Assembly (NCBI GenBank): GCA_947625735.1
Contig: CANQPL010000004.1
Span: 56,681 to 120,680 of the forward strand
Direction of reading: 5' to 3'
DNA length: 64,000 bases
Origin: an uncultured Clostridia bacterium
GTDB lineage: Bacteria; Bacillota; Clostridia; Oscillospirales; Ruminococcaceae
The position numbers were made by a program, and so were the translations under genes. Shown here piece after piece: positions 1-7,314 of this stretch; the first letter of the stretch is position 1; the number at the start of each line of letters is the position of its first letter. The notes under the pieces were generated by a model that worked only from the letters and a program-made list of their open reading frames with translations, did not search any database and was not told the origin of the DNA.

Positions 1-211
1 TTGTCAATTGTTACAATATACCAAAATCAAATTTTATTTTTGTTAAATTTATGCAGAAAATGTAATTAAAAGTTAATTTTGATGTTTTAAAAATTTAAAA
101 AGCTATATTAACTTGTTCATTTTCATTTTACTTAAAACACATATAATGCCCGCAGCCGGTTTTTTGTAAAAAAGGCTCTTACAGACAGATTACGAATTTT
201 TTTCTATCCTA

Positions 212-240
212 TTGACAAGCTGCCGAAAATATCCTATAAT
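212..240 (+). promoter_or_regulatory. Consensus sigma-A promoter of the mscS gene
   Basis: TTGACA (212-217), a 17-base spacer and TATAAT (235-240) lie 36 bases before the mscS start codon; an AAGGAAGG ribosome site follows. The upstream 1-211 stretch is AT-rich and shows no gene that I can support. Confidence 0.85.
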
Positions 241-275
241 TTATACATAACAATTTTGAAAGGAAGGAATATTCT

Positions 276-1193
276 ATGGACGAAGCTATAGAAACCACCA
301 CAGCAATTATTGAGGAGACCGTTACCTCCGCTCCTGATATCGTAAAGGAGGGCGAGGAGGTCATGGACGCCATTGCCTCGGGAAATGTAGATACCTCTAT
401 AATGGCGGATTTCGGCAAAGCGCTTTTGAGCTATCTGCCGACAGTTATCGTTGCGGTGCTTATCTTCATCATCGGAAAGATCATTGCAAAGATAATCCTT
501 AAAATCATTGACACGGGCATGGGCAGAACGCATATCGACAAGACGGCTCAGGGCTTCTTAAAATCTCTCCTTAACATCATCTTTACGGCTTTTGTAATAG
601 TCATAGCTCTTTCCACTCTCGGAATACCCATGACCTCAATTATAACAGCTATCGGCGCAGCGGGAGTTGCTGTAGCTCTTGCGCTCCAGAACAGCCTTTC
701 CAATGTGGCGGGGGGATTCCTCATTCTCTTTACAAGACCATTCGGCAAGGGCGACTACATAGCTACCAACGGCATGGAGGGAGTTGTTGAGGATATCTCC
801 ATAATCTCCACAAAGCTCATCACCCCCGACAACAAGGTGATCTATATTCCGAACGGCATGGTTTCGGGAAGCACCGTTATAAATTACAGCGCCGAACAGA
901 AGCGGAGAGTAGATCATACCGTATGCATTTCCTATGAGCAGGATCTTAAAAAAGCCGAAAGCATTGTCCGCAGCGTTCTTGAAAAGCATGACCTTGTACT
1001 TCATGATGAGGAGCATTTTGCAAGGGTAAGCGCACTGCTTGACAGCTCTGTGGAAATAACCGTTAGAGCATGGACAAAAACGGAGAATTACTGGTCGGTA
1101 TACTTTGACCTTATCGAACAGATAAAGCTTGCATTTGTTGAAAACGGCATTGAGATCCCCTATAACAAACTCGATGTCAATATCAAAAAATAA
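276..1193 (+). CDS. mscS: Small-conductance mechanosensitive channel, MscS family
   Basis: A 305-residue inner-membrane channel that opens under membrane tension and releases solutes during hypo-osmotic shock. An acidic N-terminal tail of about 45 residues precedes three membrane segments (about 48-70, 90-115 and 118-145). The third carries the pore-helix pattern AIGAAGVAVALALQNSLSN followed by GGFLILFTRPFGKGD, which is characteristic of MscS. A cytoplasmic beta domain and alpha/beta vestibule (about 165-305) follow. Length is near the 286 residues of E. coli MscS. The ATG at 276 has an AAGGAAGG ribosome site. It is monocistronic, with its own promoter and terminator, and convergent with the lipoprotein gene downstream. 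The acidic N-terminal tail is the only unusual part. Confidence 0.95.
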   Translation: MDEAIETTTAIIEETVTSAPDIVKEGEEVMDAIASGNVDTSIMADFGKALLSYLPTVIVAVLIFIIGKIIAKIILKIIDTGMGRTHIDKTAQGFLKSLLNIIFTAFVIVIALSTLGIPMTSIITAIGAAGVAVALALQNSLSNVAGGFLILFTRPFGKGDYIATNGMEGVVEDISIISTKLITPDNKVIYIPNGMVSGSTVINYSAEQKRRVDHTVCISYEQDLKKAESIVRSVLEKHDLVLHDEEHFARVSALLDSSVEITVRAWTKTENYWSVYFDLIEQIKLAFVENGIEIPYNKLDVNIKK

Positions 1194-1235
1194 AAACAGG
1201 AGAGTTTTTTACACCCCCTGTATCCGAAAATGATC

Positions 1236-1270
1236 GGCGGCTTGCCCTGTGAACAAGCCGCCTTTTTTTT
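1236..1270 (+). terminator. Intrinsic terminator of mscS
   Basis: Perfect 9-bp stem GGCGGCTTG (1236-1244) with CAAGCCGCC (1254-1262), followed by eight T residues. It touches the 3' end of the convergent lipoprotein gene at 1269. There is no strong T-run on the other strand, so it probably works for mscS only. Confidence 0.9.
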
Positions 1271-3488
1271 ATCCGTAACTTTCCGAAAGATAAATATTTA
1301 CCCTTGACTCAATAAGCCTTGCCGTTTCCTCCGCTGTCTTATTCCCCGCAAAATAAGCAGATGCCTCCTCTTTTACTATATCCCCAACAGTACTGTCGCT
1401 GCGGGAAAGTCTGGAAACCGACATCACAAGCTCATTTATCCTGTCAATATCGGCTGATGCGGGAACGCCTATCTCCCCGACAGATACGGCTTTTGAAACG
1501 GTTATATTTCCTACGCTGATAAGAGAATAATAGAAATCATTTTTGCCAAACTGCATTATCCGCTCCCCGTTTTTCTGAAGTGACGATACCCTTACGGGAA
1601 AATTTTCGGTGCTGTCCTGATATTCGGGGCTGAGCAGCGTCCGCAGAAACTGCCACGCCCCCTCTTTGTTTTCCGATTTTGCGGATAATGCAAAGCCCGA
1701 ATTAGGTCTGATGAGTGAGCCGCTTTCTCCGTTTACAGACGGATATCCCACAGCAGTGACCTCGTCCCCGAAAAACTTTTTTTCGGAGCAGTAAAAATCA
1801 TCGTAGCCGCCTATAAGTGTCTGCATAAGGAGAGTGTTTTCCTGCGAATATGTAATGTCTATATCGGCGAATATGCCTGCATAATCAGGCTCACTATCAT
1901 CTCCGGAGGGAAATCCCGATGCAAATTCAAGCAAGGAAAGAAATTCCTCCGAATTGAAATTGCATTTTCCCGCTTGGTAATCAATAAAAGCATCTCCCCC
2001 GTAATTTATACCGTCAAGAAGCACATCTGCGGCATTTGCACCTAAAAGTATATTCCTGTCGGCAGGACCGCTTTTAAGGATATTGTCAAGGCGCTCATAT
2101 GTAAGCGGCTCGCTTCCGAAAATGTCCGATTTTCCGAGAACTGTGTCTATCATGAACATATCCGTAAAATGGTACAGCTTTCCGTCAGTTTCAAAGGCGG
2201 AGAGAACGTTGGGAAGAAATTTATCCCGTGTCACCTCCGCATCGGTGTCCATAAATGTATACAGATCCGCAAAAAGTCCCTTTGATATATAGCTGTCAAT
2301 ATTCATGCCCGGAGAGGTAATTATAATATCGGGAATATTCCCCGAAAGAATGTCTGTATTAAGAGTCGAAAGATATTCCTCATCGGGATATTTTTTTATT
2401 TTTATGCGGTATTCCTCATTTTCCATGTTAAAACGCACTGCCTGTGTTTCCATGGGAACGGTCACGGCATATTCAGAACCTGAAAGAAGTATCTCCTTTT
2501 TTTCGGGAAGTGATGAGCTGTCCACAGGAAAAATTTCTGTAATGACCGGTCCGCCCGAGGGATAGCTTGTCCCCATGCAGATAAAGCCGCCGTTTTCATC
2601 GGGAAATAATGCGCTTATCTCCGAACGGATAAGGTCGGAATCCACCCAGTTAAGAATTTCCGTAAGCTCCCCGCTGTCGGTATCCAGAGAGTCAAGAGCG
2701 GAGCCGTTGTCCACATATATATCCGTTTCACCGCTGCCGCTGTAGGGCGTGCAGTCATAGGAATTGTAAGAGTCTGTGAGCTTTACGGGTTCCCCCGGCT
2801 CACCTGTCAGAGGGTCTACCTCTTTAATGCAGTACCCGTCCGCATAGACCGTGGCAAATATTTCGCCATCAGGTGTCATCAGAAGTCCCATAAGATTGTC
2901 ATTTCCCATATCGGCTGCAAATATCGTTCCGCCCTCCGGGGTAAAGGCTGCGATCGCCGAGTAATTTCCCACATAGATATTCCCGTCACTGCCGCAGGCA
3001 GTTGCATTTACGGTAAAATAGCCATCCGAAAGCTCACTCACCGCATCGGTAATATCAAGCTCCGAGATAAGCTCCCCCTCGCCCGACAGCTTTTTAAGAA
3101 CTGTTTTCACCTGTCGGGTCTGTGTATCCATAACCGATTCGCCGTATATGATATTTCCCTCGCCGTCAATGGAAAATCCGTCTGCATTTACCGTACCCTC
3201 TGCCAAGTCCTTAACCACAAGACCGCTGCCGTCTGCATTTACGATATTAAGATCAATATCCGCCGTCATATCGTCAGGATATGTAATTGTAGTGAAATAG
3301 ACTCTGCCGCCGTAATACATAAAATTACCCGCTTCTCCCGATGTACCTTCAATGTATGTGCGTTTTCCCCGCCATACCGTTTGTTCCGGAGAGGAAAGAG
3401 GCTGCTCCTTAGGCCGAGTGTCCGCTCCCGTGCAGGCGGTGAGCATTGTCACGCAAAGCAGGAGTGCTGTCATTTTCTTGATATTCAT
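1269..3488 (-). CDS. Large lipoprotein: N-terminal propeller-like region fused to a family 1 solute-binding domain
   Basis: A 739-residue secreted lipoprotein. A signal peptide ends in lipobox LTAC with the modified cysteine at residue 19. Residues about 40-330 are rich in short beta motifs with repeated GNI/DGN/GGT turns, as in YncE or NHL-type propellers. Residues about 340-739 resemble extracellular solute-binding proteins: LNTDILSGNIPDIIIT, then LFADLYTFMDTD, a GAWQFLRTLLSPEYQ helix and a C-terminal helical end. No permease or ATPase genes adjoin it. It is the third gene of an operon after the BlaI-type repressor and M56 peptidase (31 bases after the peptidase stop), so it is probably derepressed with them. 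A paralog of the same architecture lies at 60008-62128. The propeller assignment is inferred from pattern only; ligand unknown. Confidence 0.75.
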   Translation of the reverse strand: MNIKKMTALLLCVTMLTACTGADTRPKEQPLSSPEQTVWRGKRTYIEGTSGEAGNFMYYGGRVYFTTITYPDDMTADIDLNIVNADGSGLVVKDLAEGTVNADGFSIDGEGNIIYGESVMDTQTRQVKTVLKKLSGEGELISELDITDAVSELSDGYFTVNATACGSDGNIYVGNYSAIAAFTPEGGTIFAADMGNDNLMGLLMTPDGEIFATVYADGYCIKEVDPLTGEPGEPVKLTDSYNSYDCTPYSGSGETDIYVDNGSALDSLDTDSGELTEILNWVDSDLIRSEISALFPDENGGFICMGTSYPSGGPVITEIFPVDSSSLPEKKEILLSGSEYAVTVPMETQAVRFNMENEEYRIKIKKYPDEEYLSTLNTDILSGNIPDIIITSPGMNIDSYISKGLFADLYTFMDTDAEVTRDKFLPNVLSAFETDGKLYHFTDMFMIDTVLGKSDIFGSEPLTYERLDNILKSGPADRNILLGANAADVLLDGINYGGDAFIDYQAGKCNFNSEEFLSLLEFASGFPSGDDSEPDYAGIFADIDITYSQENTLLMQTLIGGYDDFYCSEKKFFGDEVTAVGYPSVNGESGSLIRPNSGFALSAKSENKEGAWQFLRTLLSPEYQDSTENFPVRVSSLQKNGERIMQFGKNDFYYSLISVGNITVSKAVSVGEIGVPASADIDRINELVMSVSRLSRSDSTVGDIVKEEASAYFAGNKTAEETARLIESRVNIYLSESYG

Positions 3489-3519
3489 TTCTGTGTTTCC
3501 TTTCTTTAATAAATTGTTC

Positions 3520-5928
3520 TCATGCTCCTGCTAAAATATCCGATACGTATATCTGCAATTGTTCGTTATTTTCCGCCTGTGCAGAGTATAAGCCGATATT
3601 TTGCAGGCTGAAATCTCCCTCCGAGAATATAACATCGGCTGTTACCGTAGGAAAACCGTAGTACAGTGTCATCAGCCCCGGAGAAACGTATAATCTGATA
3701 TTATCCCCCTCTATGCTGTATTCTGTAATGCTGTCAAAGGAGATATCCTCCGCTGTAACGCCGTCGGGATAGCCGTTCAGAAAGAGATCCTCATAATCAG
3801 AGATACTACCCGATACGATAAGGCTCCCCTTATCCTTCAGATCCATGCTGTAACGTATGGTCATGCTTTCGTAATCGGTTTGCACCTCAGTAATGCGGCG
3901 GAAAGCTGCCGTCAGATCTTCATTGTCCGCTTCATAAGCCCTGTAGTGTCCGTCTGCACCGATTTTATAGATAACAAGATCGCTTATGCTTATTCCCGTT
4001 CCCGTGCCGCCGCAGTATATTACCGCAAGCTCCTTTTCGCCGTCACGGTCAAAATCTCCCGTATACATCTCAGGAAATATCAAGCGGGGATTAAGCCATG
4101 TTTTATCAAATACATCGACTGTGCCGTCATGCTCAATGATAACAAGGTTATCCTCATCATTTATATAGCTGTACATACGTATACCGTCCTGCTCACCGTT
4201 AAAAAACAGCGGATAATTTATATCCTCCGACAGCTCATTTTCGTCCCGTGCCGCTTCAAGGTCATAGTGCCGCCTTGGCAGAAGCTCATCACCGCTTACA
4301 AATTCCGCTTTTATATCCTCGCCGAATGTTACCTGCGCATTGTCGTAACCGAAAAGCATTACTGACGGAGTACCCTCATCGGGTATAATAAATTCTGCCC
4401 GCACACTGCTTTTCCTGTCGTCAATGCGGTAAATATCAAAGCCGCTGTCATCGTCCGACTTCAGAATATTTACATTTTTGTCGTTACGGTCGTACTCCTC
4501 GTCAAATACAAATGTCATATTGAGCGTAATACATTTACTGCCGTCAATCTGTGATATTTTCCCGTCATTGATGATTATTTCTTCTACATAATCGGGATCG
4601 TAATAAAGGGATTCATCGGCAGTAATGGTAAATTCGCCGTCCTTTATAACTCCGCCCCCGAATCCGCCGCTGCCGTTTTTGCTGCCCGCCTCACAGAAAA
4701 CCGTGTCAAATTCGGTATATGCGCCGTTTACGCAGTCAAGACCTACCCTTACTTTTGGAGTGTACCCGTATGTGATGTTTATTTCTCCTCCGCTGCTGCC
4801 CGTAATACGTGATGTGCCTTTCCGTGGGGTGTCCTCTGATTCTGCGGCTACGCTCTCCATGACGGGCGCATCTGTTACAAGCTCCCCACTGTTTTCGGGG
4901 GATATTTCATCTGTCATAAGTACACCGCAGGCTGTAAGGACAGCCGCCGCTCCCAAAGCTGTGACGGCAAGTCCCGGCTTTTTATAGGAGAGCGCATTCT
5001 TTATACGCAGAGCGGCGCTTTTTTCTCCGAAAGCAGGCGTGATAAATATTCCGCTTTGCTTCATTGAGGCGGTGAGGAGTGCCATAGAATAGGCTTTTTT
5101 ATTCTCCTCCCCCAGCCGTGCAAGGGTATCTTCATCGCAGGAAAGCTCCATGTCACGTGTCATAAGCGCAAAGGATATCCAGATAAGCGGGTCAAACCAG
5201 TTCACCGACAATCCGATAAATGCTGCCGCCTTTTTAAGCGGATCAAGTCTTTTGATGTGTGTACGCTCGTGTGCTGTTATCAGCCGCTTTTCCTCTTCGG
5301 AAAGTCCCGCAGGAAGATACACCGCCATAGGAAAAAGTCCTGCAAATGCGGTATTTATGCGGTCGCTTTCATATACGCCCTTATCCGTCCGTATCGCCGT
5401 GCTTACTCTTTTCATTAAAGCTGTATAGGAGATAACACCGTAAAGGAGCATTATGACCGCTCCCGTAAGCCATATCGAAAGTACGATCATCTCTGTACTC
5501 ACAGATTCGCTTTCATTTACGGTCAATGAGCTTACATTCTCAGCCGTATTAATTTCAATATCGGCATAGGTAACAGTGACCTCCTGCTCTGCGCCCTGTT
5601 CATGCACGATAACAGGGGGAGCGGTGATGTTTCCCTCAATGCTGTAAAGAGGAACGGGCGGCGTGTCATTTTCGGATACAGTTGTTTCAACCGCTGTTTC
5701 TGCTGTATCGTATGTACCCCGGATCCTCGGCATAAGGTTAAAAATGCTCATGCCGCTTTCTGCGGAAACGGGACAAAGACATCTGAAAAATACCGCCGCC
5801 CACAGTATATACAGGCATTTTCGGGGACAGCGGCGCAAAACACACCTTAACAGTATCACCAATGCCGCAGTGACCGCCGCTGTCAGCCACAGATCGGTCA
5901 TTACGGAAAAAAAGCCCATCACAGTCAT
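3520..5928 (-). CDS. BlaR1/MecR1-type M56 family membrane metallopeptidase with a large extracytoplasmic domain
   Basis: An 802-residue sensor protease, second gene of the operon. N-terminal membrane segments at about 12-30 and 38-54 and another near 148-170 surround the M56 zinc peptidase: HERTH at 220-224 gives the HExxH site and ELSCDED near 261-267 the third ligand region. A further membrane segment (about 318-338) leads to a 460-residue extracytoplasmic domain that is not penicillin-binding-like (no SxxK, SxN and KTG set). It is rich in beta strands and contains an acidic stretch MYTGDFDRDGEKELAVIY that resembles an FG-GAP/EF-type calcium loop. In known BlaR systems the peptidase, once triggered, leads to loss of BlaI repression. 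The start overlaps the repressor stop by ATGA, indicating translational coupling. The signal detected is unknown. Confidence 0.85.
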   Translation of the reverse strand: MTVMGFFSVMTDLWLTAAVTAALVILLRCVLRRCPRKCLYILWAAVFFRCLCPVSAESGMSIFNLMPRIRGTYDTAETAVETTVSENDTPPVPLYSIEGNITAPPVIVHEQGAEQEVTVTYADIEINTAENVSSLTVNESESVSTEMIVLSIWLTGAVIMLLYGVISYTALMKRVSTAIRTDKGVYESDRINTAFAGLFPMAVYLPAGLSEEEKRLITAHERTHIKRLDPLKKAAAFIGLSVNWFDPLIWISFALMTRDMELSCDEDTLARLGEENKKAYSMALLTASMKQSGIFITPAFGEKSAALRIKNALSYKKPGLAVTALGAAAVLTACGVLMTDEISPENSGELVTDAPVMESVAAESEDTPRKGTSRITGSSGGEINITYGYTPKVRVGLDCVNGAYTEFDTVFCEAGSKNGSGGFGGGVIKDGEFTITADESLYYDPDYVEEIIINDGKISQIDGSKCITLNMTFVFDEEYDRNDKNVNILKSDDDSGFDIYRIDDRKSSVRAEFIIPDEGTPSVMLFGYDNAQVTFGEDIKAEFVSGDELLPRRHYDLEAARDENELSEDINYPLFFNGEQDGIRMYSYINDEDNLVIIEHDGTVDVFDKTWLNPRLIFPEMYTGDFDRDGEKELAVIYCGGTGTGISISDLVIYKIGADGHYRAYEADNEDLTAAFRRITEVQTDYESMTIRYSMDLKDKGSLIVSGSISDYEDLFLNGYPDGVTAEDISFDSITEYSIEGDNIRLYVSPGLMTLYYGFPTVTADVIFSEGDFSLQNIGLYSAQAENNEQLQIYVSDILAGA

Positions 5929-6296
5929 TCACCGCTTTCCCCCGTGCTTTGGTCGATAAGCGCTTTAAGCCGCTCTGCCTCCTCGGGCGTAAGCCTCCTG
6001 CCGTCCAGAAAAGCGGCTATAAATGCGGGCAGAGAGCCGCCAAAACTCTTTTCTACCACCGCTTCACTTTCATACTTTGCCACACATTCACGCTTTACAA
6101 GGGAGGTGACAATGCTTTTATCATTTTTTACAAAACCCCTGTCAGAGAGCTTTCGTATCATATTGAACACCGTTGACTTCTTCCAGCCCAGCTTATCAAG
6201 GCATATTCTCGAAAGCTCCGTGGATTTGACAGGTTCATTTTCCCATATCACCGATAAAAATTTGTACTCCGCATCAAACAGCTTGTATTCTTCCAT
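5925..6296 (-). CDS. BlaI/MecI/CopY family transcriptional repressor
   Basis: A winged-helix repressor of 123 residues; first gene of the BlaI - M56 - lipoprotein operon. The sequence LFDAEYKFLSVIWENEPVKS opens the family winged helix, followed by KKSTVFNMIRKLSDRGFV (recognition helix region) and a C-terminal helical dimerisation part with FLDGRRLTPEEAERL. The ORF track starts earlier, but those codons run through the promoter and operator. An AAAGGAG lies 10 bases before the ATG at 6296 and only 1 base before the alternative ATG at 6305, so 6296 is preferred. It probably binds the three 18-bp sites just upstream and represses its own operon until the M56 protease responds. Confidence 0.9.
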   Translation of the reverse strand: MEEYKLFDAEYKFLSVIWENEPVKSTELSRICLDKLGWKKSTVFNMIRKLSDRGFVKNDKSIVTSLVKRECVAKYESEAVVEKSFGGSLPAFIAAFLDGRRLTPEEAERLKALIDQSTGESGE

Positions 6297-6320
6297 TTTT
6301 TTCATGCTCCTTTTACGATT

Positions 6321-6338
6321 GGTTTGTCGTAATAAACC
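6321..6338. promoter_or_regulatory. Operator copy 1 for the BlaI-type repressor
   Basis: GGTTTGTCGTAATAAACC, an imperfect dyad between the start site region and the repressor ribosome site. It is 16/18 identical to copy 2 read on the other strand and 16/18 identical to copy 3 read on the other strand. Confidence 0.75.
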
Positions 6339-6352
6339 TTTGTTATATAATA

Positions 6353-6381
6353 AGTTTATCACGACAAACCTCATATGTCAA
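6353..6381 (-). promoter_or_regulatory. Promoter of the BlaI-M56-lipoprotein operon with embedded operator copy 2
   Basis: On the minus strand TTGACA (6381-6376), a 17-base spacer and TAAACT (6358-6353) form the promoter. The operator AGTTTATCACGACAAACC (6353-6370, plus strand) covers the spacer and -10, the expected position for a repressor that excludes RNA polymerase. Confidence 0.8.
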
Positions 6382-6415
6382 TAAGCATATCAGACAAAAT
6401 TAAGGTGATTTTATT

Positions 6416-6433
6416 GGTTTATTGCAACAAACC
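6416..6433. promoter_or_regulatory. Operator copy 3 for the BlaI-type repressor
   Basis: GGTTTATTGCAACAAACC, the most symmetric of the three copies, lying about 35 bases upstream of the -35 element. The three sites give a consensus of GGTTTATYRCRACAAACC. Confidence 0.7.
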
Positions 6434-6545
6434 TTACATATCGGATAAATGCATTTTACGGAAGATAATTTAAAGGAGCGTTTTTTGTCAGTCTATATAT
6501 AAAAATATATGTATCATTCAATTTTGGAATATAAATGGAAAGCTA

Positions 6546-6597
6546 TTGACAAACAGAATATAATATGTTATCATATGAACAGATGAACATATGAATT
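6546..6597 (+). promoter_or_regulatory. Promoter and ArsR-type operator of the metal-efflux operon
   Basis: TTGACA (6546-6551), 17 bases, TATCAT (6569-6574). Overlapping and following the -10 is an ATATGAAC / ATGAACATATGAAT repeat (about 6572-6597), which resembles the ATATGAAC-containing 12-2-12 operators of SmtB/CzrA/CadC regulators. About 120 bases of leader precede the first gene. Confidence 0.75.
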
Positions 6598-6712
6598 AAC
6601 ACAAAATAATTTCATGTGCTCCTCCCGTGACAAGGCGGCATTATCACGGAAATTATATGCGGAGCGGTTTTAACGGGCTTCGTTATCATGAACAATAAAG
6701 GAGGCGACACAT

Positions 6713-7063
6713 ATGCCCGAAAATCATGAAGATTTTCTCTGTGTACGTGAGGACGTGGTGGAAAGCGTAATGGCACAGATGCCCCCGGACGAGATACTCT
6801 ATGATCTTGCCGAGCTTTTTAAGGTGTTCGGCGATACCACAAGGATACGCATACTTTACGCCCTGTTTGAATCGGAGCTTTGCGTAAATGATATGGCGCA
6901 GCTTCTGGGACTTTCTCAGACAGCTGTTTCTCATCAGCTGAGGGTCCTCAAAAACAATAAGCTGGTGAAATTCCGCAAGGAGGGGAAAATAATATTCTAC
7001 TCCCTTTCCGATGACCATGTGAAAAGCCTGATAGAAACAGGAATGGAACACGTTGAAGAATAA
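6713..7063 (+). CDS. ArsR/SmtB family metal-sensing repressor (CzrA/SmtB-like)
   Basis: A 116-residue winged-helix repressor. ELCVNDMAQLLGLSQTAVSH and QLRVLKNNKLVKFRKEGK make the helix-turn-helix and wing. The C-terminal helix carries D-x-H-x10-H-x2-E (DDHV...EHVEE), which fits the alpha-5 zinc/cobalt site of CzrA and SmtB with the last ligand as Glu. The alpha-3 cysteine motif of cadmium/lead sensors (ELCVCD) is reduced to ELCVND, so zinc or cobalt sensing is more likely than a cadmium CadC-type response. It starts at ATG 6713 with an AAAGGAGG site and leads an operon with the HMA protein and the P-type ATPase. Confidence 0.92.
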   Translation: MPENHEDFLCVREDVVESVMAQMPPDEILYDLAELFKVFGDTTRIRILYALFESELCVNDMAQLLGLSQTAVSHQLRVLKNNKLVKFRKEGKIIFYSLSDDHVKSLIETGMEHVEE

Positions 7064-7088
7064 AAATAAAAAAAAGGAGTTTTGTTTT

Positions 7089-7307
7089 ATGAAAAAGGTA
7101 TTTGATCTTATTGATCTGGACTGCGCTAACTGCGCCCGTAAAATGGAGGACGCCATAAAGAAAATAGACGGAGTGGAATCCGCCACTGTCAGCTTTATGA
7201 CACAAAAGCTCACCATTACCGCCGATGATGCACGCTTTGACGAGATAATGAAAAAGGCTGCCGCTGCCTGCAAAAAGGTAGAACCCGACTGCCGCATCGC
7301 CATGTAA
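7089..7307 (+). CDS. Free-standing heavy-metal-associated (HMA) domain protein, metallochaperone-like
   Basis: A 72-residue ferredoxin-like HMA protein with metal-binding DCANCARKME (CxxC) near the N-terminus, the usual position after the first strand. The ATG at 7089 has a GGAG nine bases upstream; the longer ORF from 7053 overlaps the arsR-type gene and lacks a ribosome site. It stops 7 bases before the P-type ATPase, which has no N-terminal HMA domain of its own. The protein therefore probably serves as the detached metal-binding domain or chaperone of that pump. Asp before the CxxC is common in Zn/Cd-type HMA domains. Confidence 0.85.
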   Translation: MKKVFDLIDLDCANCARKMEDAIKKIDGVESATVSFMTQKLTITADDARFDEIMKKAAAACKKVEPDCRIAM

Positions 7308-7314
7308 CACCGCT

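Noticed and set aside
3880-4365. 161-aa plus-strand ORF within the M56 gene
   Set aside because: No ribosome site or motif; antisense shadow of the M56 peptidase.
7053-7088. Earlier start of the HMA gene
   Set aside because: The first codons overlap the arsR-type gene and would be a Lys/Asn-rich leader without a ribosome site; ATG 7089 has GGAG at correct spacing.
6686-7303. 205-aa minus-strand ORF over the arsR and HMA genes
   Set aside because: A shadow of two well-supported plus-strand genes with metal-site motifs and ribosome sites.
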